Assembly: GCF_946479885.1 (NCBI RefSeq)
Contig: NZ_CAMLHM010000084.1
Coordinates: 1-11,833, forward strand
From: an uncultured Devosia sp.
GTDB taxonomy: Bacteria > Pseudomonadota > Alphaproteobacteria > Rhizobiales > Devosiaceae
Reading direction: 5' to 3'
DNA length: 11,833 nucleotides
The notes under the pieces were generated by a model. It ran no database searches, was not told the origin of the DNA, and saw only the letters and a list, made by a program, of their open reading frames with translations. Made by a program: the position numbers and the translations under genes. This document shows positions 1 to 6,916 of this stretch, one piece after another (position 1 is the first letter of the stretch; every line of letters begins with the position of its first letter).

Positions 1-331
1 GCTCGACCAGCAGGCGCTGGCTGAACGGCTTGGTGATGAAATCGTCGGCGCCCATTTTGAGGCCGAACAGCTCGTCGATCTCTTCGTCCTTGGACGTGAG
101 GAAGATCACAGGGACGTCGGATTTCTGGCGCAGCCGGCGCAGCAGTTCCATGCCGTCCATGCGCGGCATCTTGATATCGAGAATGGCGAGGTCAGGCTTG
201 TCAGTGGTCAGGCCTTCGAGACCCGAGGCTCCGTCGGTATAGGTGGCGACCTGATATCCCTCGGCCTCCAGCGTCAGCGACACGGAGGTCAGGATATTGC
301 GGTCGTCATCGACGAGGGCGATCTTGGGCAT
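1..331 (-). CDS. chvI: ChvI-type two-component response regulator (5' part, runs off the window)
   Basis: This is the N-terminal 110 residues of an OmpR/PhoB-class response regulator; the DNA-binding domain lies outside the window. The receiver domain is complete in its key parts: acidic pocket D8-D9-D10, phospho-acceptor D52 in the [10 protein letters not shown] stretch, T79 and K101 (ITKPF). The stretch from [19 protein letters not shown] to [13 protein letters not shown] is what I recognise as typical of rhizobial ChvI. ChvI is activated by the sensor kinase ChvG/ExoS and controls envelope, acid-response and symbiosis or virulence genes in that family. The ATG at 329-331 is preceded by AGAAAGG, 6 nt away. 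The gene is divergent from pckA, the arrangement known in rhizobia. The family call is firm; chvI rather than another OmpR-type gene rests on sequence recall plus the pckA neighbour. Confidence 0.93.
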   Translation of the reverse strand, partial: MPKIALVDDDRNILTSVSLTLEAEGYQVATYTDGASGLEGLTTDKPDLAILDIKMPRMDGMELLRRLRQKSDVPVIFLTSKDEEIDELFGLKMGADDFITKPFSQRLLVE

Positions 332-575
332 GGGCTGCCTTTCTGGTTCAGACGCTTGCAGACATGCGGCTGTTGGGCCGTGATCCTGCTTGCAGGCGAC
401 AATTACGCGTTAAATATGGCGCGGCCAAGGGCAGTACATCAGGTGGTGCGACCTTAAGACCCGATGCAACTTCTGTCTTACGACCGATTTCGGGATGGTT
501 GTACGACGAGTTCCTCCCGTATTTTCAGCTTCATAGCGGTGGCGCCCTGCCCCCGAGCGACGGAGCACTTGCCAG
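332..575. promoter_or_regulatory. Divergent chvI/pckA intergenic region
   Basis: This 244-bp gap must hold the promoters of both chvI (leftward) and pckA (rightward). It is locally richer in A and T than the genes, for example around ACGCGTTAAATATGG (405-419) and the CTTAAG palindrome near 455. I could not assign a convincing -35/-10 pair: the best plus-strand candidate, TTGCAG at 390-395 with AATATG 17 nt later, is weak. A 71-codon frame at 364-579 has no recognisable protein character and is not called. Regulation of pckA by ChvI is established in Agrobacterium; a ChvI site here is inference. Confidence 0.5.
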
Positions 576-2168
576 ATGACCCTGTTCGATCACGAGGCCC
601 TCAGGACCCAGATTAGCGCCAGAGCCGGCTCAGTGTCAGCAAACGACATCGCCCCCGTGCTGGTGGCGCGCTCGCTGGCGGGTGGGGAATCCGAGCTCAC
701 GGCCGATGGCGCCGTCTCGGTCCGGACAGGGGCCTTCACCGGCCGTTCGCCCAAGGACAAGTTCATCGTGCGTGACGGGCTCACCGATACCAGCGTGTGG
801 TGGGACAATTCGGGCGCCCTGAGCCCCGAGCAGTTCGACCTGCTGCTCGGCGACGCCGTTGCCGCACTGGGTGGGCATGCCGTGTTCCGCCAGGACCTGC
901 TGGCTGGCGCTGATCCGAGCCACCAGTATGCCGTGACGGTGATGACGCCCAGCGCCTGGCATGCACTGTTCATCCGCAACCTGTTGATCCGCCCCGGCGA
1001 GATGGTCGAGGCCGGCCGGAACCCGACCGATGTCACCATCGTCCATGCCCCGCATTTCCGTGCCGATCCGGCCCGCCATGGCAGCCGCACCGATACGGTG
1101 ATCGCGCTCGATATGAGCCGCAATATCGTGGTGATCGCCGGCACTTCCTATGCTGGTGAGATCAAGAAGTCGGTGTTCTCGCTGTTCAACTTCCACGCAC
1201 CGCGCCAGGGCGTGCTGCCCATGCATTGCTCGGCCAATCTGGGCCCCGACGGCGAGGCGGCCCTGTTCTTCGGCCTGTCGGGCACCGGCAAAACCACGCT
1301 CAGCAACGATCCCAATCGTCCGCTGATCGGCGATGACGAGCATGGCTGGAGCGAAACGGGCGTCTTCAACCTCGAAGGTGGCTGCTACGCCAAGACCATC
1401 AAGCTCAGCCCCAGCGCCGAGCCCGAAATCTTCGCGGCGACCAAACGCTTTGGCACAGTGCTGGAAAACGTCGTGCTCGATGACAGCAAGGTGCCCGATT
1501 TCGACGACGTGTCGCTGACCGAAAATACCCGCGCCGCCTACCCCATCCATGTGTTGCCGGCCATTGCCAAGGGCAGCGTGGGTGGTACGCCCAAAACCGT
1601 CGTGTTCCTCACCGCCGACGCCTTCGGCGTGCTGCCGCCGATTGCCCGGCTCACCCCCGAACAGGCGGTCTACCACTTCCTTTCGGGCTACACCGCCAAG
1701 GTGGCCGGCACCGAGCGCGGCGTCACCGAGCCGCAGGCCACCTTCTCGGCCTGTTTCGGCGCGCCGTTCATGCCGCTCCACCCCACCGTCTATGGCGACA
1801 TGCTGGCCGAAAAGCTGCGCAGCACCGGCGCCGCCACCTGGCTGCTCAATACCGGCTGGACTGGCGGCGGCCATGGGGTGGGCAAGCGCATCGACATCGC
1901 CTCGACGCGGCGCCTGCTGACCGCTGCGCTCGACGGCGAGCTGGACGATGTCGACATGCGCATCGACGAACTCTTCGGCTTTGAAGTGCCGCTGGCCGTC
2001 GAGGGCATTTATCCCAGCCTGCTGACACCCCGGGCGACCTGGGCGGATGCCGATGCCTATGACCGGCAGGCGCTGCACCTGGCGGGTCTGTTCCGCCGCA
2101 ACTTCGAAAAATTCGGCGACGCCGCCAATGCGTCGCCAGGCCCCAGGCTGATGCAGGCGGCCGAGTAA
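576..2168 (+). CDS. pckA: Phosphoenolpyruvate carboxykinase (ATP)
   Basis: This 530-residue cytosolic enzyme converts oxaloacetate and ATP to PEP, CO2 and ADP, the first committed step of gluconeogenesis from C4 acids. The length fits the ATP-dependent family (about 530-540 residues). Visible motifs are R50[13 protein letters not shown] (substrate-binding arginine region), the P-loop GLSGTGKTT at 233-241 with K239, the PEPCK-specific metal and ATP motif GDDEHGW at 252-258, and the late NTGWTGG stretch. The ATG at 576 follows a GGAG at 562-565, 10 nt upstream. No frameshift or missing catalytic residue is apparent. It is followed by a hairpin terminator and is divergent from chvI, which suggests coupling of carbon flow to the ChvG/ChvI envelope and acid signal (inference by analogy to Agrobacterium). 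A long open frame on the opposite strand is a GC-rich shadow. Confidence 0.98.
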   Translation: MTLFDHEALRTQISARAGSVSANDIAPVLVARSLAGGESELTADGAVSVRTGAFTGRSPKDKFIVRDGLTDTSVWWDNSGALSPEQFDLLLGDAVAALGGHAVFRQDLLAGADPSHQYAVTVMTPSAWHALFIRNLLIRPGEMVEAGRNPTDVTIVHAPHFRADPARHGSRTDTVIALDMSRNIVVIAGTSYAGEIKKSVFSLFNFHAPRQGVLPMHCSANLGPDGEAALFFGLSGTGKTTLSNDPNRPLIGDDEHGWSETGVFNLEGGCYAKTIKLSPSAEPEIFAATKRFGTVLENVVLDDSKVPDFDDVSLTENTRAAYPIHVLPAIAKGSVGGTPKTVVFLTADAFGVLPPIARLTPEQAVYHFLSGYTAKVAGTERGVTEPQATFSACFGAPFMPLHPTVYGDMLAEKLRSTGAATWLLNTGWTGGGHGVGKRIDIASTRRLLTAALDGELDDVDMRIDELFGFEVPLAVEGIYPSLLTPRATWADADAYDRQALHLAGLFRRNFEKFGDAANASPGPRLMQAAE

Positions 2169-2191
2169 CAGTCTCCTCCCGAGACGATCAA

Positions 2192-2213
2192 GGGGCGTCC
2201 TGCGGGACGCCCC
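2192..2213. terminator. Hairpin terminator between pckA and the convergent lipoprotein gene
   Basis: The stem GGGGCGTCC (2192-2200) pairs perfectly with GGACGCCCC (2205-2213) around a TGCG loop. On the plus strand it is followed by CTTTGTTTA, a short U-rich tail. It lies 23 nt after the pckA stop and 6 nt before the stop of the minus-strand gene ending at 2220. It is therefore a probable terminator for pckA; for the opposite gene the tail (TGATCG) is not U-rich, so termination that way would be weaker. Confidence 0.85.
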
Positions 2214-2219
2214 CTTTGT

Positions 2220-2423
2220 TTAGTGGTTGGCGATGAGCGCGCCGCCGGCACCGCCGGCCGCCGCGCCAACGACGGCACCGCCATAGCCACCAAGGGCGCC
2301 GCCGACAACAGCGCCTGCCGCGCCGCCCACGGCCGCGCCCGTCACGGTGCGCTGGGTGGTGGTGCAGGCGGTCAGGGAAAGCGCGGCGACAACGACCAGC
2401 GCCGCGGGTGCAAGTTTCTTCAT
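2220..2423 (-). CDS. Small glycine-zipper lipoprotein
   Basis: This 67-residue protein opens with the signal peptide MKKLAPAALVVVAALSLTAC, whose LTAC lipobox (17-20) marks C20 as the lipidated residue, so it should be anchored to a membrane from the periplasmic side. The rest is almost entirely Gly/Ala/Val repeats (GAAVGGAAGAVVGGALGGYGG and on), the glycine-zipper pattern of the osmotically induced lipoprotein/YMGG-like class, which packs helices in or against membranes. The start is the ATG at 2421-2423 because GGAGGA lies 5 nt before it; a TTG four codons earlier overlaps that ribosome site and is unlikely. It is convergent with pckA. The exact role is unknown; small proteins of this type are often called envelope stress or osmotic lipoproteins. 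Confidence 0.85.
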   Translation of the reverse strand: MKKLAPAALVVVAALSLTACTTTQRTVTGAAVGGAAGAVVGGALGGYGGAVVGAAAGGAGGALIANH

Positions 2424-2511
2424 CTTGTCCTCCAAGGAATCAATCCGCCCATTTCACGCTGTGCTTGGTGGCAAAAGCAGGGCTAGCCTGCATTGCGCCA
2501 CAAACACCAGG

Positions 2512-2640
2512 CCTCCCTCCCCCTGCGGGGAGGGCAGCGAAGCTAGGCCAATAGGCCGTAGCGCAGCTGGGTGGGGGATGGGAGCCACCATACGGGCCAA
2601 ACACCCCCCACCCTTTATCCTCCCCGCAAGGGGGAGGGAG
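2512..2640 (-). repeat. Composite palindromic repeat, copy A
   Basis: About 129 bp with near-perfect inverted ends. The left end carries a hairpin of CCCTCCCC (2515-2522) and GGGGAGGG (2527-2534). The right end carries the matching hairpin CCTCCCC (2619-2625) with GGGGAGG (2631-2637). Between them is a small GGCC-AATA-GGCC stem (2546-2557) and a tract ending GGGTGGGGG. Read on the minus strand it aligns along its length with copy C: first a hairpin followed by AAAGGGTGGGG, then the GGCC stem, then the closing hairpin. It starts 80 bp after the stop of the cell wall hydrolase gene and lies between it and the lipoprotein gene. It could act as a transcript-end hairpin or be a nonautonomous mobile repeat. 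No open frame here looks like a protein. The remainder of the 2424-2720 gap should hold the lipoprotein promoter, which I could not pinpoint. Confidence 0.85.
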
Positions 2641-2720
2641 ACGACTCGGGGTCCGCGCAATATCCAGAACCGCGCGTAACGCCGCGCGGCCTTGTTCACG
2701 TCACGATGTCGGGGGGCGCC

Positions 2721-3620
2721 TCAGTTGGGCGAGTAGAAGATATGCGAGCCGATCTGGGCGACGGCGCTGTAGGTATTGGCCCAGTTCGGGCGCACATTGG
2801 TGGTGTGGTAGTAAAGCGCCGAACCGGGGATCGCGCCAACCGCATCGCCGAGGGCGAATTCGGCATAGACGTCCTGGGCCAGGGCAGCCGAGCGGGCCCA
2901 GGCGCGGCGTTCACCCGGCGCATCGCTGCGGCCATCGCAGGCGAAGGTGAACTGGCAGCGGTGATAGCCCTTCTCGGCATTCTGGTAGATCACGCCGCAC
3001 AGGGTGGACGGGAACTTGCCCGAGCGGGCGCGGTTGACGATAACATTGGCGACGGCAAGCTGGCCGACTTCGCTCTCGCCGCGGGCTTCGTGATAGATGG
3101 CCTGGGCCAGGCAGTCGCGCTCGGCATTGGCGTGTTCGAGGCGCTGGGCCAGCGGCTGGTAGCCATCTTCAACATAGGCGGCCAGCGAGTGCGAATTGAG
3201 TTCCGGCTCTGGCTGGACGGCGGGGCTGGTGAAGCTGGCAATGGCGGAGACCGCGCTGTTGCCGCCGATCGAACCGCGAGCAATGTAGCCCATCAGCACG
3301 TCGGTGGTCAGTTCGCCGCCTGGCTCTTCGCCGAGCACGTTCACCGAGCGCAGCGCCTTCTGGCGTTCGACGTAGTTGGAGAGGAGCGCCGCGGTCAGCG
3401 GCTGCTGGCCGGGGGCCACGGGCATTGCCGTGGCGCCAATGGCGGGCTGGGCGCGAACGGCCATCAGATCGGCAGGTACGGGCAGCGGGGTCACGTCAGC
3501 GACGCGGATGGTCTGGGCGTGGGCAGGAGCGAGCGTAACGAACAGCACGAGCGCTACCGCGCCCAGGGCAAGCGCATGCGAAACCGCACGCACAGCAATC
3601 GTCTGCCAGCTCTGCCCCAA
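2721..3620 (-). CDS. Secreted SleB-family cell wall hydrolase
   Basis: This 299-residue protein has an N-terminal signal peptide: hydrophobic core about 17-31, likely cleavage after APAHA (A35). A linker of about 130 residues with no recognised fold follows. The C-terminal part (about 168-297) is a Hydrolase_2/SleB domain: IYHEARGESEVGQLAVANVIVNRARS, with E178 the likely catalytic glutamate, then LCGVIYQ, CQFTFACDG and ALYYHTTNVRPNW. In this family the domain cleaves peptidoglycan as a lytic transglycosylase-like enzyme. Four cysteines (C170, C208, C222, C228) in the exported domain could form disulfides. The start is a TTG with AAGGA 7 nt upstream; no in-frame ATG exists after the upstream stop, and a GTG nine codons later has no ribosome site. 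Outside spore formers such proteins are thought to remodel the wall during growth or division. An exact CtrA-type box lies about 170 bp upstream. Confidence 0.9.
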   Translation of the reverse strand: MGQSWQTIAVRAVSHALALGAVALVLFVTLAPAHAQTIRVADVTPLPVPADLMAVRAQPAIGATAMPVAPGQQPLTAALLSNYVERQKALRSVNVLGEEPGGELTTDVLMGYIARGSIGGNSAVSAIASFTSPAVQPEPELNSHSLAAYVEDGYQPLAQRLEHANAERDCLAQAIYHEARGESEVGQLAVANVIVNRARSGKFPSTLCGVIYQNAEKGYHRCQFTFACDGRSDAPGERRAWARSAALAQDVYAEFALGDAVGAIPGSALYYHTTNVRPNWANTYSAVAQIGSHIFYSPN

Positions 3621-3786
3621 TGCCCCGTCCTTACCCCTGAGCCCATCCGGCCATATCCGGTGGGCCTTCGCTTGCTTGTGGGTCCGTCGTTACGGTCCCA
3701 AGTCACTTCCCGGCCGGCACCCTATCCAAGGTTACCGGTCTATGGAAGTCGAAATTTACGGCTGGTTAACTATGCCCGTTAGCTTC

Positions 3787-3801
3787 TTAAGGTAGGGTTA
3801 A
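3787..3801 (-). promoter_or_regulatory. Candidate CtrA binding site (TTAA-N7-TTAA)
   Basis: TTAA at 3787-3790 and TTAA at 3798-3801 are separated by exactly seven bases, matching the consensus full site of the cell-cycle regulator CtrA of alphaproteobacteria. A further TTAAC half-site lies at 3766-3770. The nearest gene start in the right direction is the cell wall hydrolase at 3620 on the minus strand. That CtrA acts here is inference. Confidence 0.55.
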
Positions 3802-3974
3802 TCGAGGCAGGGACGAATGAAAACCCAAGAAAAAGAAGCCCTTGCCCCGTGGTGAAGGCCGGCTTTCAGGGAAGGATAAAAGTTTACGGAGTGGCGAGAG
3901 GCAAATGCCGATTGCTGGGGAGATATCGCTGCGAGGTGACAATGGCCCACTTCACAGGGCAGTGCGCTTGGCCC

Positions 3975-4079
3975 CACCCCACCCTCGGTCCCTCCCCATC
4001 TAGGGGAGGGAGGCGCCAGCTCCGACGCCAGTGTTCATCGTCTCCCTCCCCCCTGTGGGGAGGGATCAAGGGTGGGGGT
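3975..4079. repeat. Composite palindromic repeat, copy B (inverted pair)
   Basis: Two hairpins with the same stem, CCCTCCCC/GGGGAGGG, at 3990-4010 (loop ATCTA) and 4044-4064 (loop CCTGT). Each is flanked on its outer side by a tract of the form AGGGTGGGG (right, 4069-4079) or its reverse complement (left, from about 3975), so the outer arms of about 22 bp are imperfect inverted repeats. Unlike copies A and C, it is made of two copies of one module pointing apart, and lacks the central GGCC stem. It ends 46 bp from the stop codon of the HAD gene (4125). Confidence 0.8.
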
Positions 4080-4124
4080 AGGCCACGCACACGGAGATCA
4101 AAACGGGGCGATCCGAGCCCTAAC

Positions 4125-4808
4125 TCAGCCCTTGTCGAACGCCGCCAGCCGGACGTGATCCAGGCTTTCCATCACGGCAATGCCGAGCGCCCTGATATCG
4201 TCATTGGGATGCACCAGATCGGGCACCATCACCGTCTGCATGCCGGCGGCATGGGCGGCGCGGACGCCCGAATGGCTGTCCTCCAATGCCAGGCAATGCA
4301 GCGGGTCGACGCCCAGCCGCCGCGCCGCGGTCAGGTAGGGCTCGGGATGCGGCTTGGGGTTGATCACGTCGTCGCGCGTCACCACGGTCTCGAACAGGTC
4401 GAGCAGGCCGGCTGCCCCCAGATGGTGCTGGGCATGCGGCTGGCGCGACGAGGTGGCCACCGCCGTCGGGATGCCGCGTTCGCGCAGTTCGCCGATCAGC
4501 TCGCGGGCGCCACGCTTGACCGGCACGCCGCCGTGGCTGCGCTCGCGCATGATCACCCGGCAGCGCTCGTCGAACAGGGCATAGGGAAAGGTCACGCCAT
4601 AGGATTCGATCAGCAGGCGATTGGTATTCTCGTGGCTGCCGCCGACCATGGACATGTGCACGGCATCGGTCATCTCGAAGCCGAGCTCGGTGCAGACCTC
4701 GAACACGATGGTGCGGAACACGCTTTCGGTATCGAGGATCGTGCCGTCCATGTCGAAGATGACGGCCTGGAACGGCGCGAGGCGCAGGATGTTACTCTCA
4801 GGTTTCAT
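4125..4808 (-). CDS. HAD-superfamily hydrolase (phosphatase/phosphoglucomutase-like)
   Basis: This 227-residue soluble protein carries all four HAD motifs: motif I FDMDGT with nucleophile D19 and acid/base D21; motif II ATSS around T119-S121; motif III lysine K152 in NPKPHPEPY; and motif IV LEDSHSGVRAAHAAGM with E176-D177. The helical cap insert between motifs I and II (about 28-95) marks subfamily I, the group holding beta-phosphoglucomutase, phosphoglycolate phosphatase and sugar-phosphate phosphatases. The substrate cannot be read from sequence. The ATG at 4806-4808 has only a weak purine site (GAGCGAG) directly before it. It is divergent from the SelO gene across 132 bp, so the two may share a promoter region. 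Copy B of the repeat follows its 3' end. Confidence 0.92.
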   Translation of the reverse strand: MKPESNILRLAPFQAVIFDMDGTILDTESVFRTIVFEVCTELGFEMTDAVHMSMVGGSHENTNRLLIESYGVTFPYALFDERCRVIMRERSHGGVPVKRGARELIGELRERGIPTAVATSSRQPHAQHHLGAAGLLDLFETVVTRDDVINPKPHPEPYLTAARRLGVDPLHCLALEDSHSGVRAAHAAGMQTVMVPDLVHPNDDIRALGIAVMESLDHVRLAAFDKG

Positions 4809-4940
4809 CTCGCTCGATATAGGGCGATTTGTCTGGTGGCGCTAGGCGGGACGGCGAAGGGCAGGGTTGCAGGCTGGCGAATGGGACGTCTCTCAAGGGC
4901 GTGCTTACGCAACGCCGGGCGCATGCTAACGTTGGTCGAC

Positions 4941-6350
4941 ATGACCAGCTTCCAGCCCGCCCGCAATCACGAAACCCTTGGCGATGCCTTCTATGACCGC
5001 GTCGAGGCCGCCGATTTTCCGCAAACCATCCTGCGCCATCGCGACCAGCGCTGGGCGGCCCGCATGGGTCTGGCCGATCTGACGGACGAGCAGTGGCTCG
5101 CCCATTTCGGCCGCTTCGAGCCCCTGCCCGGTTCGCTGCCGCAGCCCCTGGCGCTGCGCTATCACGGCCATCAATTCCGCAGCTACAACCCCGACCTGGG
5201 CGACGGCCGCGGCTTCCTCTTCGCCCAGGGACACGACCTTGCAGATGGGCGACTCATGGATTTCGGCACCAAGGGAAGCGGCAAGACCCCCTGGTCGCGC
5301 GGCGGCGATGGGCGGCTCACGCTCAAGGGCGGGGTGCGCGAGGTGCTGGCCACTGAAATGCTCGAAGCCCTGGGCGTCTATACCTCCAAGAGCTTCTCGC
5401 TGGTCGAGACCGGGGAAGCGCTCTATCGCGGCGACGAGCCGTCGCCCACCCGCTCCTCGGTGCTGACGCGGCTTAGCCACAGCCATATCCGCATCGGCAC
5501 CTTCCAGCGCCTCGCCTATCTCCAAGACACAGAAGGCCTCGACCAGCTGCTCGATTATGCCATCGCCAACTACTATCCCGAGCTCGCCGACAGCCCGGAC
5601 AAGCCGGCGGCCTTCCTCGAAGCCGTGGTCGGCAAGGTGGCAAAGCTGGGCGCGCAGTGGATTGCTGCCGGATTTGTCCACGGGGTGCTGAACACTGACA
5701 ATATCAGCATCACCGGCGAGAGCTTCGATTACGGCCCCTGGCGGTTCCTGCCCGTCTACGACCCGGATTTCACCGCTGCCTATTTCGACGAAACCGGCCT
5801 TTACGCCTTCGGCCGCCAATCCGACACTCTGGCCTGGAACCTCACCCGCCTTGCCGAATGCCTGTTGCCCCTCTCCAGCATCGAAGCGCTCGAACCGGCG
5901 CTCAACACCATCTGGCCGATCTTCCGCGCCGAGCTGCCCCGGCAGGTGCTGCGCCGCCTCGGCCTTATCGAGCGCGACATCGAAAGCGACGGCGCCTTTG
6001 TCACCGCGCTGTTCGGTTTCCTCTCTGCCAGCAAGGCGCCCTATGAGCAGTTTTTCTTCGACTGGCATGGCGGCAGCCGTAGCGCCGAGCGCGCGGCGCG
6101 CAGCCTGTCAGCCGCGTTCTATGCCAGCGAGGGCTTCCGCCCGATCGCCGATGCGCTGGAGCGCTACCAGCCCGCCGACGGCCTCAGGCTCGACCATCCC
6201 TATTTTACCCGGGCAAAGCCGCGCAGCATGCTGATCGAGGAGATGGAAGCCATCTGGGCGCCCATCGCCGAGCGCGACGACTGGAGCCTGTTCCACACCA
6301 CCCTTTCGGAAATCGCCGAGATGCGCGATGCCTATGCCATAGTGCCCTGA
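4941..6350 (+). CDS. selO: SelO/YdiU-family protein adenylyltransferase
   Basis: This 469-residue pseudokinase-fold protein belongs to the SelO (UPF0061) family, whose studied members bind ATP upside down and AMPylate Ser/Thr/Tyr residues of proteins in redox homeostasis. Recognisable blocks in order: ALRYHGHQFRSYNPDLGDGRG (ending near residue 90), GTKGSGKTPWSRGGDGR with K111, GGVREVLATEMLEALG with E134, RLSHSHIRIGTFQ, AAGFVHGVLNTDN with D253 and N254, and DYGPW with D263. These match the nucleotide and metal residues known from Pseudomonas SelO in order and spacing, so it should be active. It has no C-terminal Cys or selenocysteine motif; it ends AIVP. Length matches E. coli SelO (478). The ATG at 4941 is chosen by family length; an ATG at 4923 would add six residues, and neither has a strong ribosome site. 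It is probably co-transcribed with the next gene. Confidence 0.92.
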   Translation: MTSFQPARNHETLGDAFYDRVEAADFPQTILRHRDQRWAARMGLADLTDEQWLAHFGRFEPLPGSLPQPLALRYHGHQFRSYNPDLGDGRGFLFAQGHDLADGRLMDFGTKGSGKTPWSRGGDGRLTLKGGVREVLATEMLEALGVYTSKSFSLVETGEALYRGDEPSPTRSSVLTRLSHSHIRIGTFQRLAYLQDTEGLDQLLDYAIANYYPELADSPDKPAAFLEAVVGKVAKLGAQWIAAGFVHGVLNTDNISITGESFDYGPWRFLPVYDPDFTAAYFDETGLYAFGRQSDTLAWNLTRLAECLLPLSSIEALEPALNTIWPIFRAELPRQVLRRLGLIERDIESDGAFVTALFGFLSASKAPYEQFFFDWHGGSRSAERAARSLSAAFYASEGFRPIADALERYQPADGLRLDHPYFTRAKPRSMLIEEMEAIWAPIAERDDWSLFHTTLSEIAEMRDAYAIVP

Positions 6351-6354
6351 GGAG
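6351..6354 (+). promoter_or_regulatory. Ribosome binding site of the carbonic anhydrase-like gene
   Basis: GGAG directly abuts the SelO stop codon (6348-6350) and lies 6 nt before the ATG at 6361. The 10-nt intergenic space indicates one transcript and possible translational coupling. Confidence 0.7.
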
Positions 6355-6360
6355 ATCGCC

Positions 6361-6909
6361 ATGCCCCTTTATGCCCTCGACGGCGTCGCCCCGCAGATCG
6401 ACCCCGATATCGGCTGGATCGCGCCGACGGCCGTGCTGGTCGGCGATATCATTGTCGGCCCCGAGGTCGGCATCTGGTTCGGCGTCGTGGCGCGCGGCGA
6501 TATCGAGCGCATCACCATCGGCGCCCGCACCAATGTGCAGGAAAACTGCGTGCTCCACACCGATACCGGCTATCCGCTCGATATCGGCGACAATTGCACC
6601 ATCGGCCATTCGGCCATCGTCCATGGCTGCACGATCGGCGACAATACGCTTGTTGGCATGGGCGCCACCGTGCTCAACGGCGCCCGCATCGGGAAAAACT
6701 GCCTCATCGGCGCCAATGCGCTCATCACCGAGGGCAAGGAAATCCCCGACAATTCCATGGTGGTCGGCGCCCCCGGCAAGGTCATCCGCCAGATCGACGA
6801 CGAGGGCGTCCGCGGCCTTGCCGCCTCGGCCGAGCGCTATGTGCGCAATGCCCGGCGCTTTGCCTCGGGCCTGAGCGAAATCCATCCCGGCGATTTCGAC
6901 CCGGCCTAG
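6361..6909 (+). CDS. Gamma-class carbonic anhydrase-like protein (left-handed beta helix)
   Basis: This 182-residue protein consists of hexapeptide repeats of the left-handed beta-helix type (for example TIGDNTLVGMGATVLNGARIGKNCLIGANALI), ending in a C-terminal helix (about 150-170). The three metal ligands of the gamma carbonic anhydrase fold are present as H66 (VLHTD), H83 (IGHSAI) and H88 (IVHGC). R45, D47 and Q60 are in the positions of the conserved Arg, Asp and Gln of that family. The protein should be a cytosolic trimer with zinc or iron at subunit interfaces. Many bacterial members (YrdA, PaaY, CaiE types) have uncertain or non-carbonic-anhydrase roles, and the residues seen do not settle activity. 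It is downstream of SelO by 10 nt, and its stop overlaps that of the convergent GNAT gene. Confidence 0.93.
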   Translation: MPLYALDGVAPQIDPDIGWIAPTAVLVGDIIVGPEVGIWFGVVARGDIERITIGARTNVQENCVLHTDTGYPLDIGDNCTIGHSAIVHGCTIGDNTLVGMGATVLNGARIGKNCLIGANALITEGKEIPDNSMVVGAPGKVIRQIDDEGVRGLAASAERYVRNARRFASGLSEIHPGDFDPA

Positions 6910-6916
6910 CCCGGGT
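6899..6916. other. Hairpin over the overlapping convergent stop codons
   Basis: ACCCGG (6899-6904) pairs with CCGGGT (6911-6916), leaving a CCTAGC loop in which the CTAG of both stop codons lies. No U-rich tail follows on either strand, so it is at best a weak bidirectional transcript-end structure. It could equally be chance in GC-rich DNA. Confidence 0.35.

Larger units (their letters stand above)
3621..4124. other. Non-coding gap between the hydrolase and HAD genes
   Basis: About 500 bp without a supported gene. It holds the upstream region of the cell wall hydrolase gene (minus strand), a CtrA-type box at 3787-3801, and composite repeat B at 3975-4079. A 12-codon frame at 3817-3855 (ATG, then a lysine- and glutamate-rich peptide) follows a purine stretch, but is too short to call. 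The plus-strand open frame that starts here and runs into the SelO gene passes through the repeat and has low-complexity, shadow-like content before residue M of SelO. Confidence 0.6.

Noticed and set aside
364..579. 71-codon frame upstream of pckA
   Set aside because: It spans the AT-richer promoter gap, has no recognisable protein pattern and overlaps the pckA start.
636..2078. 480-codon open frame on the minus strand
   Set aside because: It is fully antisense to pckA, whose protein is unmistakable. Its own translation is Gly/Ala/Arg/His-rich with no recognisable motif.
2571..3782. 403-codon open frame on the plus strand
   Set aside because: It is antisense to the cell wall hydrolase and starts inside repeat A; no protein family is recognisable.
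3817..3855. 12-codon frame (ATG to TGA) beside the CtrA-type box
   Set aside because: It has a purine stretch before it, but is too short and without comparison to other genomes cannot be told from chance.
3849..4940. N-terminal extension of about 364 residues on the SelO reading frame
   Set aside because: The open frame runs through repeat B and antisense to the HAD gene. Its composition is shadow-like, and the 469-residue product from 4941 already matches the family length.
4926..6068. 380-codon minus-strand frame
   Set aside because: Antisense shadow of the SelO gene, as shown by the SelO motifs on the plus strand.
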